A DNA stretch of 64,000 bases from Gammaproteobacteria bacterium (GCA_030426545.1 JAUHYL010000003.1:1-64000), one strand, 5' to 3'; positions 30,620-39,805 are shown, numbered from the stretch's first letter. Made by a program: numbers and translations. The notes: generated by a model not told the origin, from the sequence alone.

Positions 30620-30831
30620 ATCGACACCTTGATCAGCGAGTTCATCGGAACCGTCAGTGGCGAGCGCCGTTTGCGATGGGAGCAGTTTACCTAATCTCTG
30701 TCTCCTTCGGGAATCAAGCAGTCTGTCATTAAAAATTCACCCAACACCTGCAACTCCAATGCTCGCAAGACAGAACATGATTGATGAAACGTACCGTTAA
30801 GCGACAGGTCAGTCGTGATCACGTTGGACAA

Positions 30832-30867
30832 TTGCCATCGTTCTGCTAATACTGTATATATGTACAG
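30832..30867 (+). promoter_or_regulatory. LexA-controlled promoter of imuB (SOS box)
   Basis: The perfect LexA box CTGTATATATGTACAG (30852-30867) overlaps a -10 TATATA (30855-30860). A -35 TTGCCA (30832-30837) lies at 17-nt spacing. The layout is the same as at imuA. The imuB ATG is 153 bp downstream; the remaining gap (30620-31020) shows only the leader hairpin. Confidence 0.9.
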
Positions 30868-30882
30868 TATTAATGTTACCGT

Positions 30883-30900
30883 GGGGACTCTGCCCTCCCC
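30883..30900 (+). promoter_or_regulatory. Leader hairpin of imuB
   Basis: Perfect 5-bp stem GGGGA/TCCCC with an 8-nt loop CTCTGCCC, in the 5' leader of imuB. It matches the imuA leader hairpin in loop length, in CTGCCC and in the GGGA/TCCC stem core. No U-tract follows. Confidence 0.5.
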
Positions 30901-31020
30901 TCCAACAGGACAAGTTTACAAGCCGGAGCATGAAACCAGTGGCCGTACGCGCGGCCACCTGTCGGAAGCGCCAGCAAATCACCGAACTACAGCTGCTGAA
31001 ACACCACACGGGGCGACGCC

Positions 31021-32454
31021 ATGAGCCTGTGGCTGTGCCTGCGTTTTGAGCAGTTGCCCCTGCAATGCCTGAGCCGCAGCGAGGAACAGCCGGTGACGGT
31101 GTTATCGTCACAGCGGGTGTTGCGCGCCAATGACTGCGCCGCGGCGCTGGGCATTCGCGAGGGGCAGGGCACCGCCACGGTGCGCGCGCTGGCCGGGGAT
31201 GAGCCGGTGCAGTTGCTGGAGCGTGACGAGGCCGCCGAGGCGCGCTGCCTGCAACAATTGTGCTGCTGGGCTTACAGCATCACGCCTACCCTGCACACCT
31301 GGCGGGAAGACTGCCTGCAACTGGAGATTGAAGGCTGCCTGACCCTGTTCCAGGGGCTGGATGCACTGCTGGCGGAAGTGGAAAGCGGCCTTGGCAGCCG
31401 CGGTTTTCGGGCGCGCTGCGGGTTGGCGCCCACGCCCGGTGGCGCCTGGTTGCTGTCCTTTGCGGCAGACGAGAGTGCACGGGCTGTGCAACAGCCGCTG
31501 GAGGAGCGGCTCGCCGCCCTGCCCCTGGCGCTACTGGTGGATTTCAGCAGCACCGTCGACTCCCTGCGCCGGGCGGGGTTGCATACGTTTGAAGATATTC
31601 TCGCCCTGTCGCCCCGCGCCCTGGGCCGTCGCTGCGGCAAGACATTTACCGATTTTCTGCAGCAGGTGCTGGGGCGGCGCGAGGATATCCGCCCGGACTA
31701 CCAGCCCCCCGCCACCTTCAGCGACGAATACTGGTTCGGCTACGAGGTAAAAACCAATGACGAGTTGATGCCGGCAGTGCAGCGCCTGCTGCAGTCACTG
31801 TGCAGCTTCCTGCGCAATACCCAGCTGCGCAGCAGCGAGATCACCTGGCGCCTGATCGGCATCGACCAAACGCTGCGCGATGTACGCGTCTGCAGCGCCA
31901 GTAGTCACAGCAACTGGCAGAACTGGTTTCAACTCAGCCGCCTGCGTTTTGAACAGCTGGAACTCAGCGGCGGCGTGGAGGGCCTGGCGCTGGAGTGCAA
32001 CAGCCTGCTTCCGGGGCAACTGGAGAACATTGACCTGTTCGCCCCACGCAATCAACGCGAACCCCTGGCCGCCCTGCTGGACAGACTACAGAACCGCCTC
32101 GGGATGCAGGCCATTAAACAGGTGGGCTGCCGCGACGAGCATCTGCCGGAGCACGCGGTGTTTGCGAGCAACGACGTCAGCGTCCAGCAACCGCACAGCA
32201 ACGGCATTGAACCCTGCGCCCAGCGGCCCTTCTGGTTGATGCCTGAACCGCAACCGTTAAAGCACAGCGGCCAACGCCTGTACTGGAGCGGCGCACTGGA
32301 ACTGGTTTACGGCCCGGAACGTATCGAAGACAACTGGTGGCGCGAGGCGGTGAGTCGTGATTATTACATCGCCGCCAGTGCCGGCGGGCAGCAGTACTGG
32401 GTGTTCTGCGAACGCTTCAGCAGCCGCTGGTATATCCACGGCGTCTTTGCCTGA
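31021..32454 (+). CDS. imuB: ImuB, catalytically inactive Y-family polymerase-like protein
   Basis: A 477-aa mutasome hub that contacts the beta clamp and recruits DnaE2. The N-terminus MSLWLCLRFEQLPLQCLSR replaces the polymerase DxDxFFA motif, so the metal-binding Asp is missing, as known for ImuB. Helix-hairpin-helix elements lie around LRRAGLHTFEDILALSPRALGRRCG. The end, DYYIAASAGGQQYWVF ... RWYIHGVFA, is the conserved ImuB tail. It starts at ATG 31021 and stops 2 bp from the converging ACT gene. Confidence 0.93.
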   Translation: MSLWLCLRFEQLPLQCLSRSEEQPVTVLSSQRVLRANDCAAALGIREGQGTATVRALAGDEPVQLLERDEAAEARCLQQLCCWAYSITPTLHTWREDCLQLEIEGCLTLFQGLDALLAEVESGLGSRGFRARCGLAPTPGGAWLLSFAADESARAVQQPLEERLAALPLALLVDFSSTVDSLRRAGLHTFEDILALSPRALGRRCGKTFTDFLQQVLGRREDIRPDYQPPATFSDEYWFGYEVKTNDELMPAVQRLLQSLCSFLRNTQLRSSEITWRLIGIDQTLRDVRVCSASSHSNWQNWFQLSRLRFEQLELSGGVEGLALECNSLLPGQLENIDLFAPRNQREPLAALLDRLQNRLGMQAIKQVGCRDEHLPEHAVFASNDVSVQQPHSNGIEPCAQRPFWLMPEPQPLKHSGQRLYWSGALELVYGPERIEDNWWREAVSRDYYIAASAGGQQYWVFCERFSSRWYIHGVFA

Positions 32455-32456
32455 CG

Positions 32457-32867
32457 CTAGCCCTGTAGCGCGGCCAGCGTCTGCACGGCGTGCTCAGCCT
32501 GTGCGGCTGGCACGTAAACATGGTCGTGATAATAGCCCGCCACAACATTGGCGCTGATTCCGGCCTGCGCGAGTGCAGCAGACACCGCCGCGGTCAGCCC
32601 GACGGCCTGCAGGCTGGAGTGCACGGCAAACGTAATACAGCGCATGGGATGCGCGCAGGAGAAGCCCGCCTCCCCGGCCGCGTCACGATCAAGTACCAGC
32701 GTGACGCCTTCTTCCTCGCGCACCATCACCCGGGGAGACAGGGAGACCAAGCCGGGCAAGTCGGCTTCCGTGCAGGTGCAGAATACAAACTCACCCGCTA
32801 GCAGCCGGGGAGAAAGCGTACGCAAAAGTGCGCTGAGGTCGCGCTCACCATCATCGGTTGCAGGCAT
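32457..32867 (-). CDS. ACT-domain protein
   Basis: A 136-aa protein of two ACT-like units: LLAGEFVFCTC (first strand) and CITFAVHSSLQAVGLTAAVSAALAQAGISANVVAGYYHDHVYVP (second). This family of small stand-alone ACT proteins is thought to bind amino acids. The ATG at 32867 is preferred over TTG 32873. Confidence 0.8.
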   Translation of the reverse strand: MPATDDGERDLSALLRTLSPRLLAGEFVFCTCTEADLPGLVSLSPRVMVREEEGVTLVLDRDAAGEAGFSCAHPMRCITFAVHSSLQAVGLTAAVSAALAQAGISANVVAGYYHDHVYVPAAQAEHAVQTLAALQG

Positions 32868-32993
32868 AGGCAAGTGTCTACAGTCTCAATTCTCAGTATC
32901 GATAGCCGCTGTCATTCGTGTTTCGCATGACGACAGGGCGTAATTCCCCGCGCAATCATTTTGCGCGTCATACCAGCGTCATTGTTCTCTCTA

Positions 32994-33248
32994 TCAGCGG
33001 GAGGATTCGGTAATCTTCTCCAGCTCGTAGATCGCCTCAGCCACGTTCTCCATACGGCTTTCCAGAATGGCCTGCGCGTCGTATAACCCGCGATTGTAAA
33101 AGAAGGGGCCAATTTCACCGGCAAAAAAATCGAGCAGAAACCCGGCATCAAACTGGCCGATCTCCTGGTCCAGTTCTTCCTGGAAATACAGCTGGATGCG
33201 ACGGCATATGGCCTCGCGCTCTTCCCTGGAAAATTCGATATCCGCCAT
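32994..33248 (-). CDS. DUF2164 family protein
   Basis: An 84-aa acidic protein with the DUF2164 signature: FSREEREAICRRIQLYFQEELDQEIGQFDAGFLLDFFAGEIGPFFYNRGLYDA. Function unknown; mostly helical and soluble. It starts 6 nt after the stop of the flavin-reductase-like gene, with which it is likely co-transcribed. Confidence 0.9.
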   Translation of the reverse strand: MADIEFSREEREAICRRIQLYFQEELDQEIGQFDAGFLLDFFAGEIGPFFYNRGLYDAQAILESRMENVAEAIYELEKITESSR

Positions 33249-33254
33249 CGCCTG

Positions 33255-33800
33255 CTAATCCTTGAAGATTCCGGTCGCCTTATCATCGAGGCTGCTGACA
33301 TTGTTCTCGCGCCAGTACTCAACAACGCCCTCCGGGCCCTTGTTCTCCGCCCACTTTCTGAGCGTTGGCCGCTCACGCTTGAAGCTGTACTCGGGCACCG
33401 CGTACCCACAGGAGGTCATGACAAGCGCCAGCTCCAGCACAAAGACCTGTCGCGCACCCGGGTGATCGGGAAACAGGGCAGCCATTTCGGCCCACTGGTC
33501 GTCGCGGGGGTGAACCGCCCGTGCCGTACCGTACAGGCGTAGAATAAGTGGCTGCTTATCGAACGAGCAGAACATGATCGTCATACGCCCGTTTTCCAGC
33601 ACGTGCGCAGCCGATTCGTTGCCGCTGCCGGTGAGGTTCAGCCAGGCAACCCGCCGGGTATCCAGCACGCGCAGGCTGTCCATGCCCTTGGGTGACACGT
33701 TGACAAAACCCTCTGCGCCGGCGGTGCCAACAAAAAACATCTGCTGCCTGCCGATAAAGTCGATGAGTTTATCGTCGAGTTGTTCAAATTGTTCAGCCAC
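33255..33800 (-). CDS. Pyridoxamine 5'-phosphate oxidase-family protein
   Basis: A 181-aa split-barrel FMN-binding protein: FIGRQQMFFVGTAGAEGFVNVSPKG and VAWLNLTGSGNESAAHVLENGRMTIMFCSF are the FMN-site strands. Starts at GTG 33800 behind GGGGAG. Likely an oxidoreductase of unknown substrate. Confidence 0.88.
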   Translation of the reverse strand: MAEQFEQLDDKLIDFIGRQQMFFVGTAGAEGFVNVSPKGMDSLRVLDTRRVAWLNLTGSGNESAAHVLENGRMTIMFCSFDKQPLILRLYGTARAVHPRDDQWAEMAALFPDHPGARQVFVLELALVMTSCGYAVPEYSFKRERPTLRKWAENKGPEGVVEYWRENNVSSLDDKATGIFKD

Positions 33801-33842
33801 GGCAGTTCTCCCCGGTCACTCCATCGCGCAATGATGAGTACT

Positions 33843-34223
33843 CTAGCACGGCGGGCTGTCTTCCCTGTCGATGTAGGCGCTCTCCACGAAGCGCGGTGAA
33901 CAAATAGCAAGAAATACCAGGTCACCGCTCCCGGTATTGGTGATGCGCTGACACAGACCGGCGGGAATGATCACCACATCGCCCGGGCCAACCTGGCAGG
34001 GCGCAAGCCCCTCGACGTCAACCATGCCCTCACCCTGCAGCAGCACATAGCGTTCTGCGATTCCTTCAAGCAGGTGCCAACGGGTTGTGATGCCGGGCTC
34101 TACACGCGCCCGGGCAATCGAAACGTCCGCATCATCCACAGCATTCGACAACTCATTGATATGGCAGCCTTCGACGAAAAAATACTCTGCCGCCGGGTCA
34201 ATGTGGGTAACCGTTGCTTTCAA
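33843..34223 (-). CDS. Cupin-domain protein (cytosolic)
   Basis: A 126-aa small beta-barrel. RWHLLEGIAERYVLLQGEGMVDVEG and VGPGDVVIIPAGLCQRITNTG are the two cupin motifs. In the first, His and Glu are present; the second lacks the usual His. Start chosen at TTG 34223 behind AGGGGA; a longer frame begins at TTG 34259. Confidence 0.75.
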   Translation of the reverse strand: MKATVTHIDPAAEYFFVEGCHINELSNAVDDADVSIARARVEPGITTRWHLLEGIAERYVLLQGEGMVDVEGLAPCQVGPGDVVIIPAGLCQRITNTGSGDLVFLAICSPRFVESAYIDREDSPPC

Positions 34224-34308
34224 ACTAACACTTCCCCTGCAATCCAGAACAAGCTCCAACCCGGAACCGCAGCTCGAGCATCACGTCTGCGGGGTTTTGG
34301 CGGAAGCA

Positions 34309-34695
34309 TTAAGGTATGGCGTCGGATGCGCCCAGGTATCTGCACACAACCGCACCGGCCAGGCAGACAATACCGACGAGATCCGCCACCATGACCTTGT
34401 GCAGCGCCGCGTTATAGCCGCCCACCAGCCACAGAACAACCAGAAAGCCGACCATGGACAGCCCTGCCAGCACCATCGCAGCGACCTGGTATCCCGGCAC
34501 GAAAAGCGAGTAAAGAACAAAGCCACCGATAATACCGAACAGCAGCGCGCGGTGACGCAGCAGGATTTCCAGGTCGTTCCCAACCACCTCGATGCCATAG
34601 GCCTGCGACAGGCGACCGGCAGACAGCACACCCATAACCGGTAAGAAGTTGATTATCCCTACCATGAGCAGCAACAGACCCTGGAGTTTTGTCAT
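34309..34695 (-). CDS. Small integral membrane protein
   Basis: A 128-aa protein with about four hydrophobic helices and few charged residues, starting at ATG 34695 inside the stop of the upstream monooxygenase gene (ATGA overlap). It resembles membrane proteins sometimes misnamed phosphopantetheine adenylyltransferase; I have no function to offer. Confidence 0.75.
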   Translation of the reverse strand: MTKLQGLLLLMVGIINFLPVMGVLSAGRLSQAYGIEVVGNDLEILLRHRALLFGIIGGFVLYSLFVPGYQVAAMVLAGLSMVGFLVVLWLVGGYNAALHKVMVADLVGIVCLAGAVVCRYLGASDAIP

Positions 34696-35018
34696 CGTTC
34701 GTACCCGTAATCGCGCTCAATTTTCGCCACCCGCAGGCGGTAGGCGCGGTAGAAGTCGGTTTGACCCAGCGCCTGCGCGACGCGGTGTTCGGCGTGCTCA
34801 CGCCACGCCTTTATTGCTTCTTCGGATTCCCACACCGACAGGGACAGCGCTTTGCCGGTGTCGTCACTACTGGTGAAGTGTTCGAAAGCGACAAAGCCGG
34901 GCATATCGCTGGCCAACGCCAGCATCTTCTGCGCGTAGTCAGCATAGCGCTCGTCGTGCGTTTCATCACGCCAGGATTCGAAAACCACCATGTACATAGG
35001 TGACAGAGTATAGAGCAT
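34692..35018 (-). CDS. Antibiotic biosynthesis monooxygenase-like (ABM) protein
   Basis: A 108-aa ferredoxin-like ABM fold: MYMVVFESWRDETHDERYADYAQKMLAL, FVAFEHFTS and SLSVWESEEAIKAWREHAEHR. Such dimers are heme-degrading or quinol-oxidising enzymes or of unknown role. The true start may be the internal ATG at 34997. The downstream membrane gene overlaps by 4 nt. Confidence 0.8.
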   Translation of the reverse strand: MLYTLSPMYMVVFESWRDETHDERYADYAQKMLALASDMPGFVAFEHFTSSDDTGKALSLSVWESEEAIKAWREHAEHRVAQALGQTDFYRAYRLRVAKIERDYGYER

Positions 35019-35093
35019 CGTTACCGCGTGAGTACGTCTTGAGCCGTTGGCGACGCCCTGCTAGGGTGCTGCCATCGTCCGCCCGGGATAATC

Positions 35094-37079
35094 ATGATGT
35101 CACACGCCGTATCCGCACCCCGATTCGCCACCCTCTTCTGTGCCCTGGTGCTAATGAGCGCCTGCACCGATGAACCGCCACCAGAGAACAGCCCGGGCAG
35201 CCAGGGTAACTCCCCCGCCACCGCTGCAACCCTCGCGGCCAATCAGGCAGTGACTGAATCCCTGGATCTCGCTTCCGGGCAGGACTTTGAGGATGCAAGG
35301 CGCGGGCTCATCGCCACACCCGACGCGTTGCGGGTATCCATGCCTGACGGCACATCTGTTTGGGACATGCCTGCCTATCAGTTCGTGCAGGGCGCTGCGC
35401 CAGGCAGTGTCAACCCAAGCCTGTGGCGGCAGGCACAGCTGAACAATATCCACGGCCTGTTCAAGGTCACCGACGGCGTGTACCAGCTGCGTGGGTTCGA
35501 TCTCTCCAACATGAGCATCATCATGGGCGAGCGCGGCTGGATCGTCGTGGATCCACTGACCACAAAGGAAACTGCGCGCGCCGCTATCGATTTCGCACGC
35601 GAGCACCTGGGCGAGAAACCCATAACCGCGGTCATCTACACGCACTCCCACATCGACCACTTCGGCGGCGTCCTGTCAGTGCTCGAGGACAGCGGGAATA
35701 CCGAGATCATTGCACCGTCTGGATTCATGGAAGAGGCAATGAGCGAGAACGTGATCGCCGGCACGACCATGGGCCGCCGCTCAATGTTCATGTACGGCTC
35801 CCAGCTTGAACGTTCCGCCCGCGGCCACGTTGATTCCGGCCTGGGCAAAAGCCCGGCCCTGGGCAGCCCGGGCATCGTCGCCCCCACGCGAATTATCTCG
35901 CGCACGGGCGAACGGCACATCATCGACGGGGTGGAGTTTATCTTTCAGAACGCACCCGGTTCGGAGGCACCGGCGGAGCTGACCTTCTACCTGCCACAGA
36001 AGAAGGCGTTCTGTGGCGCGGAACTCGTGTCGCGCAACATGCATAATCTGTACACGCTGCGCGGGGCGAAGGTGCGCGACGCCCGCAAGTGGAGCGCGTA
36101 CATCGATGAAGCGCTGCAGCTTTTCGGCGAGGCCGAAGTCTACTTCGCCAGCCACCATTGGCCCCTGTGGGGCACGGCGGCCATCAACGACTTTCTGAAG
36201 AAGCAGCGCGACGGGTACCGCTATATCCACGACCAGACGTTGCGCCTGGCGTCCCAGGGGCACACACCCGGCGAGATCGCCGAGCGCATACAATTGCCTT
36301 CTTCGCTGGCCAGCAGTTTCCCCAACCGCGGCTACTACGGCACGCTGAAGCACAACGCGCGGGCGGTCTACCAGGGCTATTTCGGCTGGTACGACGGCAA
36401 TCCCGCCAATCTCGACCCGCTCCCTGACGAGACATCCGCACCGCGCTATATCGACTTGATGGGCGGCATAGACGCAGTGCTGCGGCACGCGCAGGTTGCC
36501 TTTGACCAGGGTGATTACCGCTGGGGCGCGGAGCTGTTGAACAAGGCGGTGTTCGCACACCCGGATAACGCGGACGCCCGCGCACTCTTGGCCAACACCT
36601 ACGACCAACTGGCCTACCAGGCGGAGTCCGGTCCCTGGCGCGACGTGTACCTCACTGCGGCACTGGAACTGCGCAGCGGACCTCCGCAGCGGGGCATCGG
36701 TATTGCCAATGCGACCGACATGCTGCGCGAGACGCCTCTCGCAGAGTTCTTCCAGGTTATGGCAGTCATGCTCAACGGGCCGAAAGCCGACGGCAAGTCA
36801 TACACCTTCAACTTTGAGTTTACTGATCGCGGTGAAGTTCACGTGCTACACCTTGAAAACGCGGTACTGCAGCACCGCACCGGTGAACCCGCGGAGTCTG
36901 CAAACGCCACGGTACGCATAACGCACGACCTCTTTCTGAAGATACTCACACGCCAGGCAGGCATTCGGGACACCCTGTTTTCTGATGAAGTGTCCCTGGA
37001 GGGCAGCGAGATTGACCTGGTGCGCTTCTTTGCGTTACTCGACACGCCTGACGAGGTGTTCAATATTGTGACGCCCTAG
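35094..37079 (+). CDS. Alkyl sulfatase, SdsA/BDS1 type, predicted lipoprotein
   Basis: A 661-aa zinc hydrolase that releases sulfate from alkyl sulfates such as SDS. A signal peptide ends in a lipobox-like LMSAC. The metallo-beta-lactamase domain has THSHIDHFGG (HxHxDH), and the later conserved FASHHWPLWG segment of this family. The helical dimerisation domain and a C-terminal SCP2-like domain (about residues 535-660) follow. A possible Tat/Sec distinction cannot be made. Divergent from the ABM gene with a short 75-bp gap. Confidence 0.92.
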   Translation: MMSHAVSAPRFATLFCALVLMSACTDEPPPENSPGSQGNSPATAATLAANQAVTESLDLASGQDFEDARRGLIATPDALRVSMPDGTSVWDMPAYQFVQGAAPGSVNPSLWRQAQLNNIHGLFKVTDGVYQLRGFDLSNMSIIMGERGWIVVDPLTTKETARAAIDFAREHLGEKPITAVIYTHSHIDHFGGVLSVLEDSGNTEIIAPSGFMEEAMSENVIAGTTMGRRSMFMYGSQLERSARGHVDSGLGKSPALGSPGIVAPTRIISRTGERHIIDGVEFIFQNAPGSEAPAELTFYLPQKKAFCGAELVSRNMHNLYTLRGAKVRDARKWSAYIDEALQLFGEAEVYFASHHWPLWGTAAINDFLKKQRDGYRYIHDQTLRLASQGHTPGEIAERIQLPSSLASSFPNRGYYGTLKHNARAVYQGYFGWYDGNPANLDPLPDETSAPRYIDLMGGIDAVLRHAQVAFDQGDYRWGAELLNKAVFAHPDNADARALLANTYDQLAYQAESGPWRDVYLTAALELRSGPPQRGIGIANATDMLRETPLAEFFQVMAVMLNGPKADGKSYTFNFEFTDRGEVHVLHLENAVLQHRTGEPAESANATVRITHDLFLKILTRQAGIRDTLFSDEVSLEGSEIDLVRFFALLDTPDEVFNIVTP

Positions 37080-37103
37080 CCGGCAACGCGCACGCACCTG
37101 CGT

Positions 37104-37829
37104 CTACTCAGCCAACTCAAGCTCACGCAGCAGCGGCGGCTTGATGATGCTGGTCCAGATGCTGTACCCCTCGTCACTCAGGTGCAGACCGTCAAACAGG
37201 TAATTGTCGGGCTCCGGCTCACCTGAAGCATTGAGCAGTGCAGGGCCTGTATCGATAACATAAAGCCCTGGCTGGCTGTTGCTCCACTGGGTGATGAGTT
37301 GGTTGGTTTCCTGCGCCAGCTCCCAGACTTCCCAACGCAGCGGCGAAGGCGTGATGGCAATAAAATAGATGGGCACGTCAGGCTGCGCGTCACGAACCGT
37401 TGATACAAACGCCTGGTAGCTGCGCAACAGTACCTCGGGCGGTTTGGTACTGCCCGGGTGAAGATCGTTGGTGCCGGCAAATACCACCACCGCACGTGGA
37501 TTGAAGTTGTTCACCAGGCGCTCGGCGTAGTACACCACGTCATTCAGCTTTGCGCCGCCAAAACCGTTCTGGATCACCGGTATCGGAGCCATATCCTCAG
37601 CCAGGGTGCGCCAGAGGCGGATACTGGAGCTGCCGACAAACACCACCGCCTGACCCGGCGCAAATTGCTCGGCAGAGCGCTCCTCCAACGCCTGGATATT
37701 CTCTTCCCAGACGGCCGGGTCTTCGCTGGCTGACTTGTTGATCTCCTGATAAAACTGAAATGCCGGCCACGCCAGGATGGCGAACGCGACCAGCAAGAAA
37801 CCTGCGAATACCTTGAACGATTTGCTCAC
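37104..37829 (-). CDS. SGNH/GDSL-family hydrolase
   Basis: A 241-aa protein with one N-terminal membrane anchor. The SGNH blocks are visible: VVFVGSSSIRLW (Ser), IQNGFGGAKLNDV (Gly), VVVFAGTNDLHPG (Asn) and FDGLHLSDEGY (Asp-x-x-His). It likely hydrolyses an ester in the periplasm. Start at GTG 37829 behind GAGG; this overlaps the GNAT stop by GTGA. The open frame reaches 37919, but that region is inside the GNAT gene. Confidence 0.88.
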   Translation of the reverse strand: MSKSFKVFAGFLLVAFAILAWPAFQFYQEINKSASEDPAVWEENIQALEERSAEQFAPGQAVVFVGSSSIRLWRTLAEDMAPIPVIQNGFGGAKLNDVVYYAERLVNNFNPRAVVVFAGTNDLHPGSTKPPEVLLRSYQAFVSTVRDAQPDVPIYFIAITPSPLRWEVWELAQETNQLITQWSNSQPGLYVIDTGPALLNASGEPEPDNYLFDGLHLSDEGYSIWTSIIKPPLLRELELAE

Positions 37830-38362
37830 GTTAGTTCCTCGTTGCTGTCTGATAGCAGTACCTGCCAATAGCCGACGTCGATCCAGCGCCCAAACTTGTG
37901 GCCCACTTCCTTGAAACACGCCACCTGCTGCATACCGAATTTCTCATGCAGGGCAACGCTGGCGGCATTGGGCAACGCGATACCGGCCATGACCGCGTGC
38001 AGTTTGCGTTTCTGCATAAATGCAAAAAGATGCCGGTAGAGCAAGCTGCCCAGGCCGCTTCCACACACGTTGTGATCAAGATACACCGATATTTCAACGG
38101 AACTACGATAGGCGCAACGACTGTTCCACGGCGTGGCGTAAGCGTATCCGATGATGCGATCTTCCAGCTCCGCAACCAGCCAGCACAATTCCGCTTCCTC
38201 TACCGAGTTCAGGCGATCGACCATTTCCCCGCTTTCCAGCGACGCCTCTTCAAAGCTGGTAGAAGTGTTTTCCACGTAGTAGTTGTAGATGCGCGCGATG
38301 GCGGCGCAGTCGGCGGCACAAGCGAGCCTGACGTTGACGCTGCCCGTATCGACTGTCGCCAT
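37826..38362 (-). CDS. GNAT acetyltransferase (phosphinothricin acetyltransferase-like)
   Basis: A 178-aa GNAT enzyme: VRLACAADCAAIARIYNYYVENTSTSFEE at the N-terminus and NVCGSGLGSLLYRHLF as the CoA loop recall the phosphinothricin/methionine-sulfone acetyltransferase group. Its last codons overlap the SGNH start by 4 nt (GTGA). Confidence 0.88.
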   Translation of the reverse strand: MATVDTGSVNVRLACAADCAAIARIYNYYVENTSTSFEEASLESGEMVDRLNSVEEAELCWLVAELEDRIIGYAYATPWNSRCAYRSSVEISVYLDHNVCGSGLGSLLYRHLFAFMQKRKLHAVMAGIALPNAASVALHEKFGMQQVACFKEVGHKFGRWIDVGYWQVLLSDSNEELT

Positions 38363-38421
38363 GGCTCAAGCGGCCCCGCCAGGTACTGCGCGACCGACTA
38401 TAGCGCCGCTACCCTGCACCG

Positions 38422-38835
38422 CTATTCAGCCATATCGGGCAGCGTATCGAAGGAGGGGCCAGCCACTTCAAGCTTCAGCCAGGGCAGCTTCTCCTTGCAG
38501 AACACTTCCACCACGGGCGCAAAGTCTTCCGGATGCTCCAGGGTGCCGATCAGCAAATGTATTTCACCCGGTATCTGTTCAGACTGGTAAGCCATCGGCG
38601 TCCCGCAGGCACCGCAGAACATGCGTTGCACTCCGGGCGACGAAGTGTAGCGACTGAACTCTCCCGCGGTGAGAGAAAAAGCTGCTTCCTCACAGCCGAG
38701 AAACGTCGCTACCGCGCCAGCCACATGGCGCCGGCAGTCACTGCAGTGGCAGTGCCCGACCCACTTGGGGGGCTGTGAAACGCTGTAGCGCACTGCGCCA
38801 CACATACAGTGGCCATGAAAAGGGGTTGTGCTCAC
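38422..38835 (-). CDS. GFA (CENP-V) family zinc protein, copy 2
   Basis: A 137-aa member of the same fold as the gene at 24331: GHCMCGAVRY, CHCSDCRRH and CGACGTPMAY carry the zinc cysteines. The start is GTG 38835 behind GGAGCG. Divergence from copy 1 is large, so the two are not a recent duplication. Confidence 0.85.
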   Translation of the reverse strand: MSTTPFHGHCMCGAVRYSVSQPPKWVGHCHCSDCRRHVAGAVATFLGCEEAAFSLTAGEFSRYTSSPGVQRMFCGACGTPMAYQSEQIPGEIHLLIGTLEHPEDFAPVVEVFCKEKLPWLKLEVAGPSFDTLPDMAE

Positions 38836-38853
38836 GTTGGACGCTCCCTCGCT

Positions 38854-39477
38854 CTATTCGGGTTTGACCGCGGCAACAAACACCGGCTTCTTTTCTCCGG
38901 GTACCCACTCCTGCAGCACCCTGAAGCCCGTCCTGGTGAGCTGCCCGGTTAGTTGTTCCTGGCTGAACACGCTGAGCACCGGCAGCAGGCCCATTAGCCC
39001 GCCCAGCCGCGACAGGTGCCGCGCCGGCGTATCCATATCGGCGATACAGGCAGTACTGGAGAAAAACATCCCGCCGGGTGGAAGCAATGCATAGACCTTT
39101 TCCAGGGCGCCCTGCCAGTCCTTTAGCAGATGCAGGATGCTCATTCCCAGCACCACATCAAAGGAGGCATCGGGCGCCTCGAATTCGGCGAACGCGCGAC
39201 ACTGGAATTCGAGGTTGTCCATACCTTCGCCCTCCGCCTTGGCGCGCGCGATCTCGATCATGCGCGAGGAGAAATCCAGCGCCAGATAGCTGCGCACATG
39301 CGGGCTTAGCAGTAGCGCGGTGGAGCCTGTGCCACAACCGAACTCGAGAACGCGAACACGGGTGTCGAGATGCTCACGCACCAGCCGCAGTTTCTCCAGG
39401 TAGACCGCTTCATCAGCCAGCGGCAGGCGCGAATAACGATTGGCCGTCAGATTCCAGAACCTGGAGGAACGATCCAC
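38854..39477 (-). CDS. Class I SAM-dependent methyltransferase
   Basis: A 207-aa Rossmann enzyme: VRVLEFGCGTGSTALLL (motif I), YLALDFSSRMIEIARAKA (acidic end of strand 2) and FDVVLGMSILHLL (motif II). Substrate is unknown; small-molecule methyltransferase likely. Start GTG 39477 after AAGGAG. Confidence 0.88.
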   Translation of the reverse strand: MDRSSRFWNLTANRYSRLPLADEAVYLEKLRLVREHLDTRVRVLEFGCGTGSTALLLSPHVRSYLALDFSSRMIEIARAKAEGEGMDNLEFQCRAFAEFEAPDASFDVVLGMSILHLLKDWQGALEKVYALLPPGGMFFSSTACIADMDTPARHLSRLGGLMGLLPVLSVFSQEQLTGQLTRTGFRVLQEWVPGEKKPVFVAAVKPE

Positions 39478-39499
39478 ACATACTCCTTGTTGATTGTCT

Positions 39500-39745
39500 T
39501 TAGCTACCCAGTAGCTTCAGCGCCAGGTAAGGCACCGCGGAAAATACCAGCACAAGGATCTTGTACTGGCCGATAACCTGCACGTAAAGCGCGATCAATG
39601 CGGCTTCATCCATGCCGAGGAGTTTCTGGTGTAGCGCGATGACCGTGCCACGGCCCACAGTCACAAACGTCGCCATCACCAGCAGCAGCACAACGTGCAG
39701 TACCAGCGTCCATCCCAGAAAGCTCGTTAAGGCTGTCATGTCCAT
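39500..39745 (-). CDS. Small two-helix membrane protein (DUF6868-like)
   Basis: An 81-aa protein with an N-terminal hydrophobic helix, an amphipathic middle and a C-terminal hydrophobic helix ending PYLALKLLGS. Start ATG 39745 (MDMTALTSFLGW) behind GGAGAGAGA. The pattern recalls DUF6868; function unknown. Confidence 0.75.
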   Translation of the reverse strand: MDMTALTSFLGWTLVLHVVLLLVMATFVTVGRGTVIALHQKLLGMDEAALIALYVQVIGQYKILVLVFSAVPYLALKLLGS

Positions 39746-39805
39746 ACCGTTCTCTCTCCAGGCGGGGGCGATCATTATCCGGCGCAGATCCTGCACCGGC
39801 AAGTG

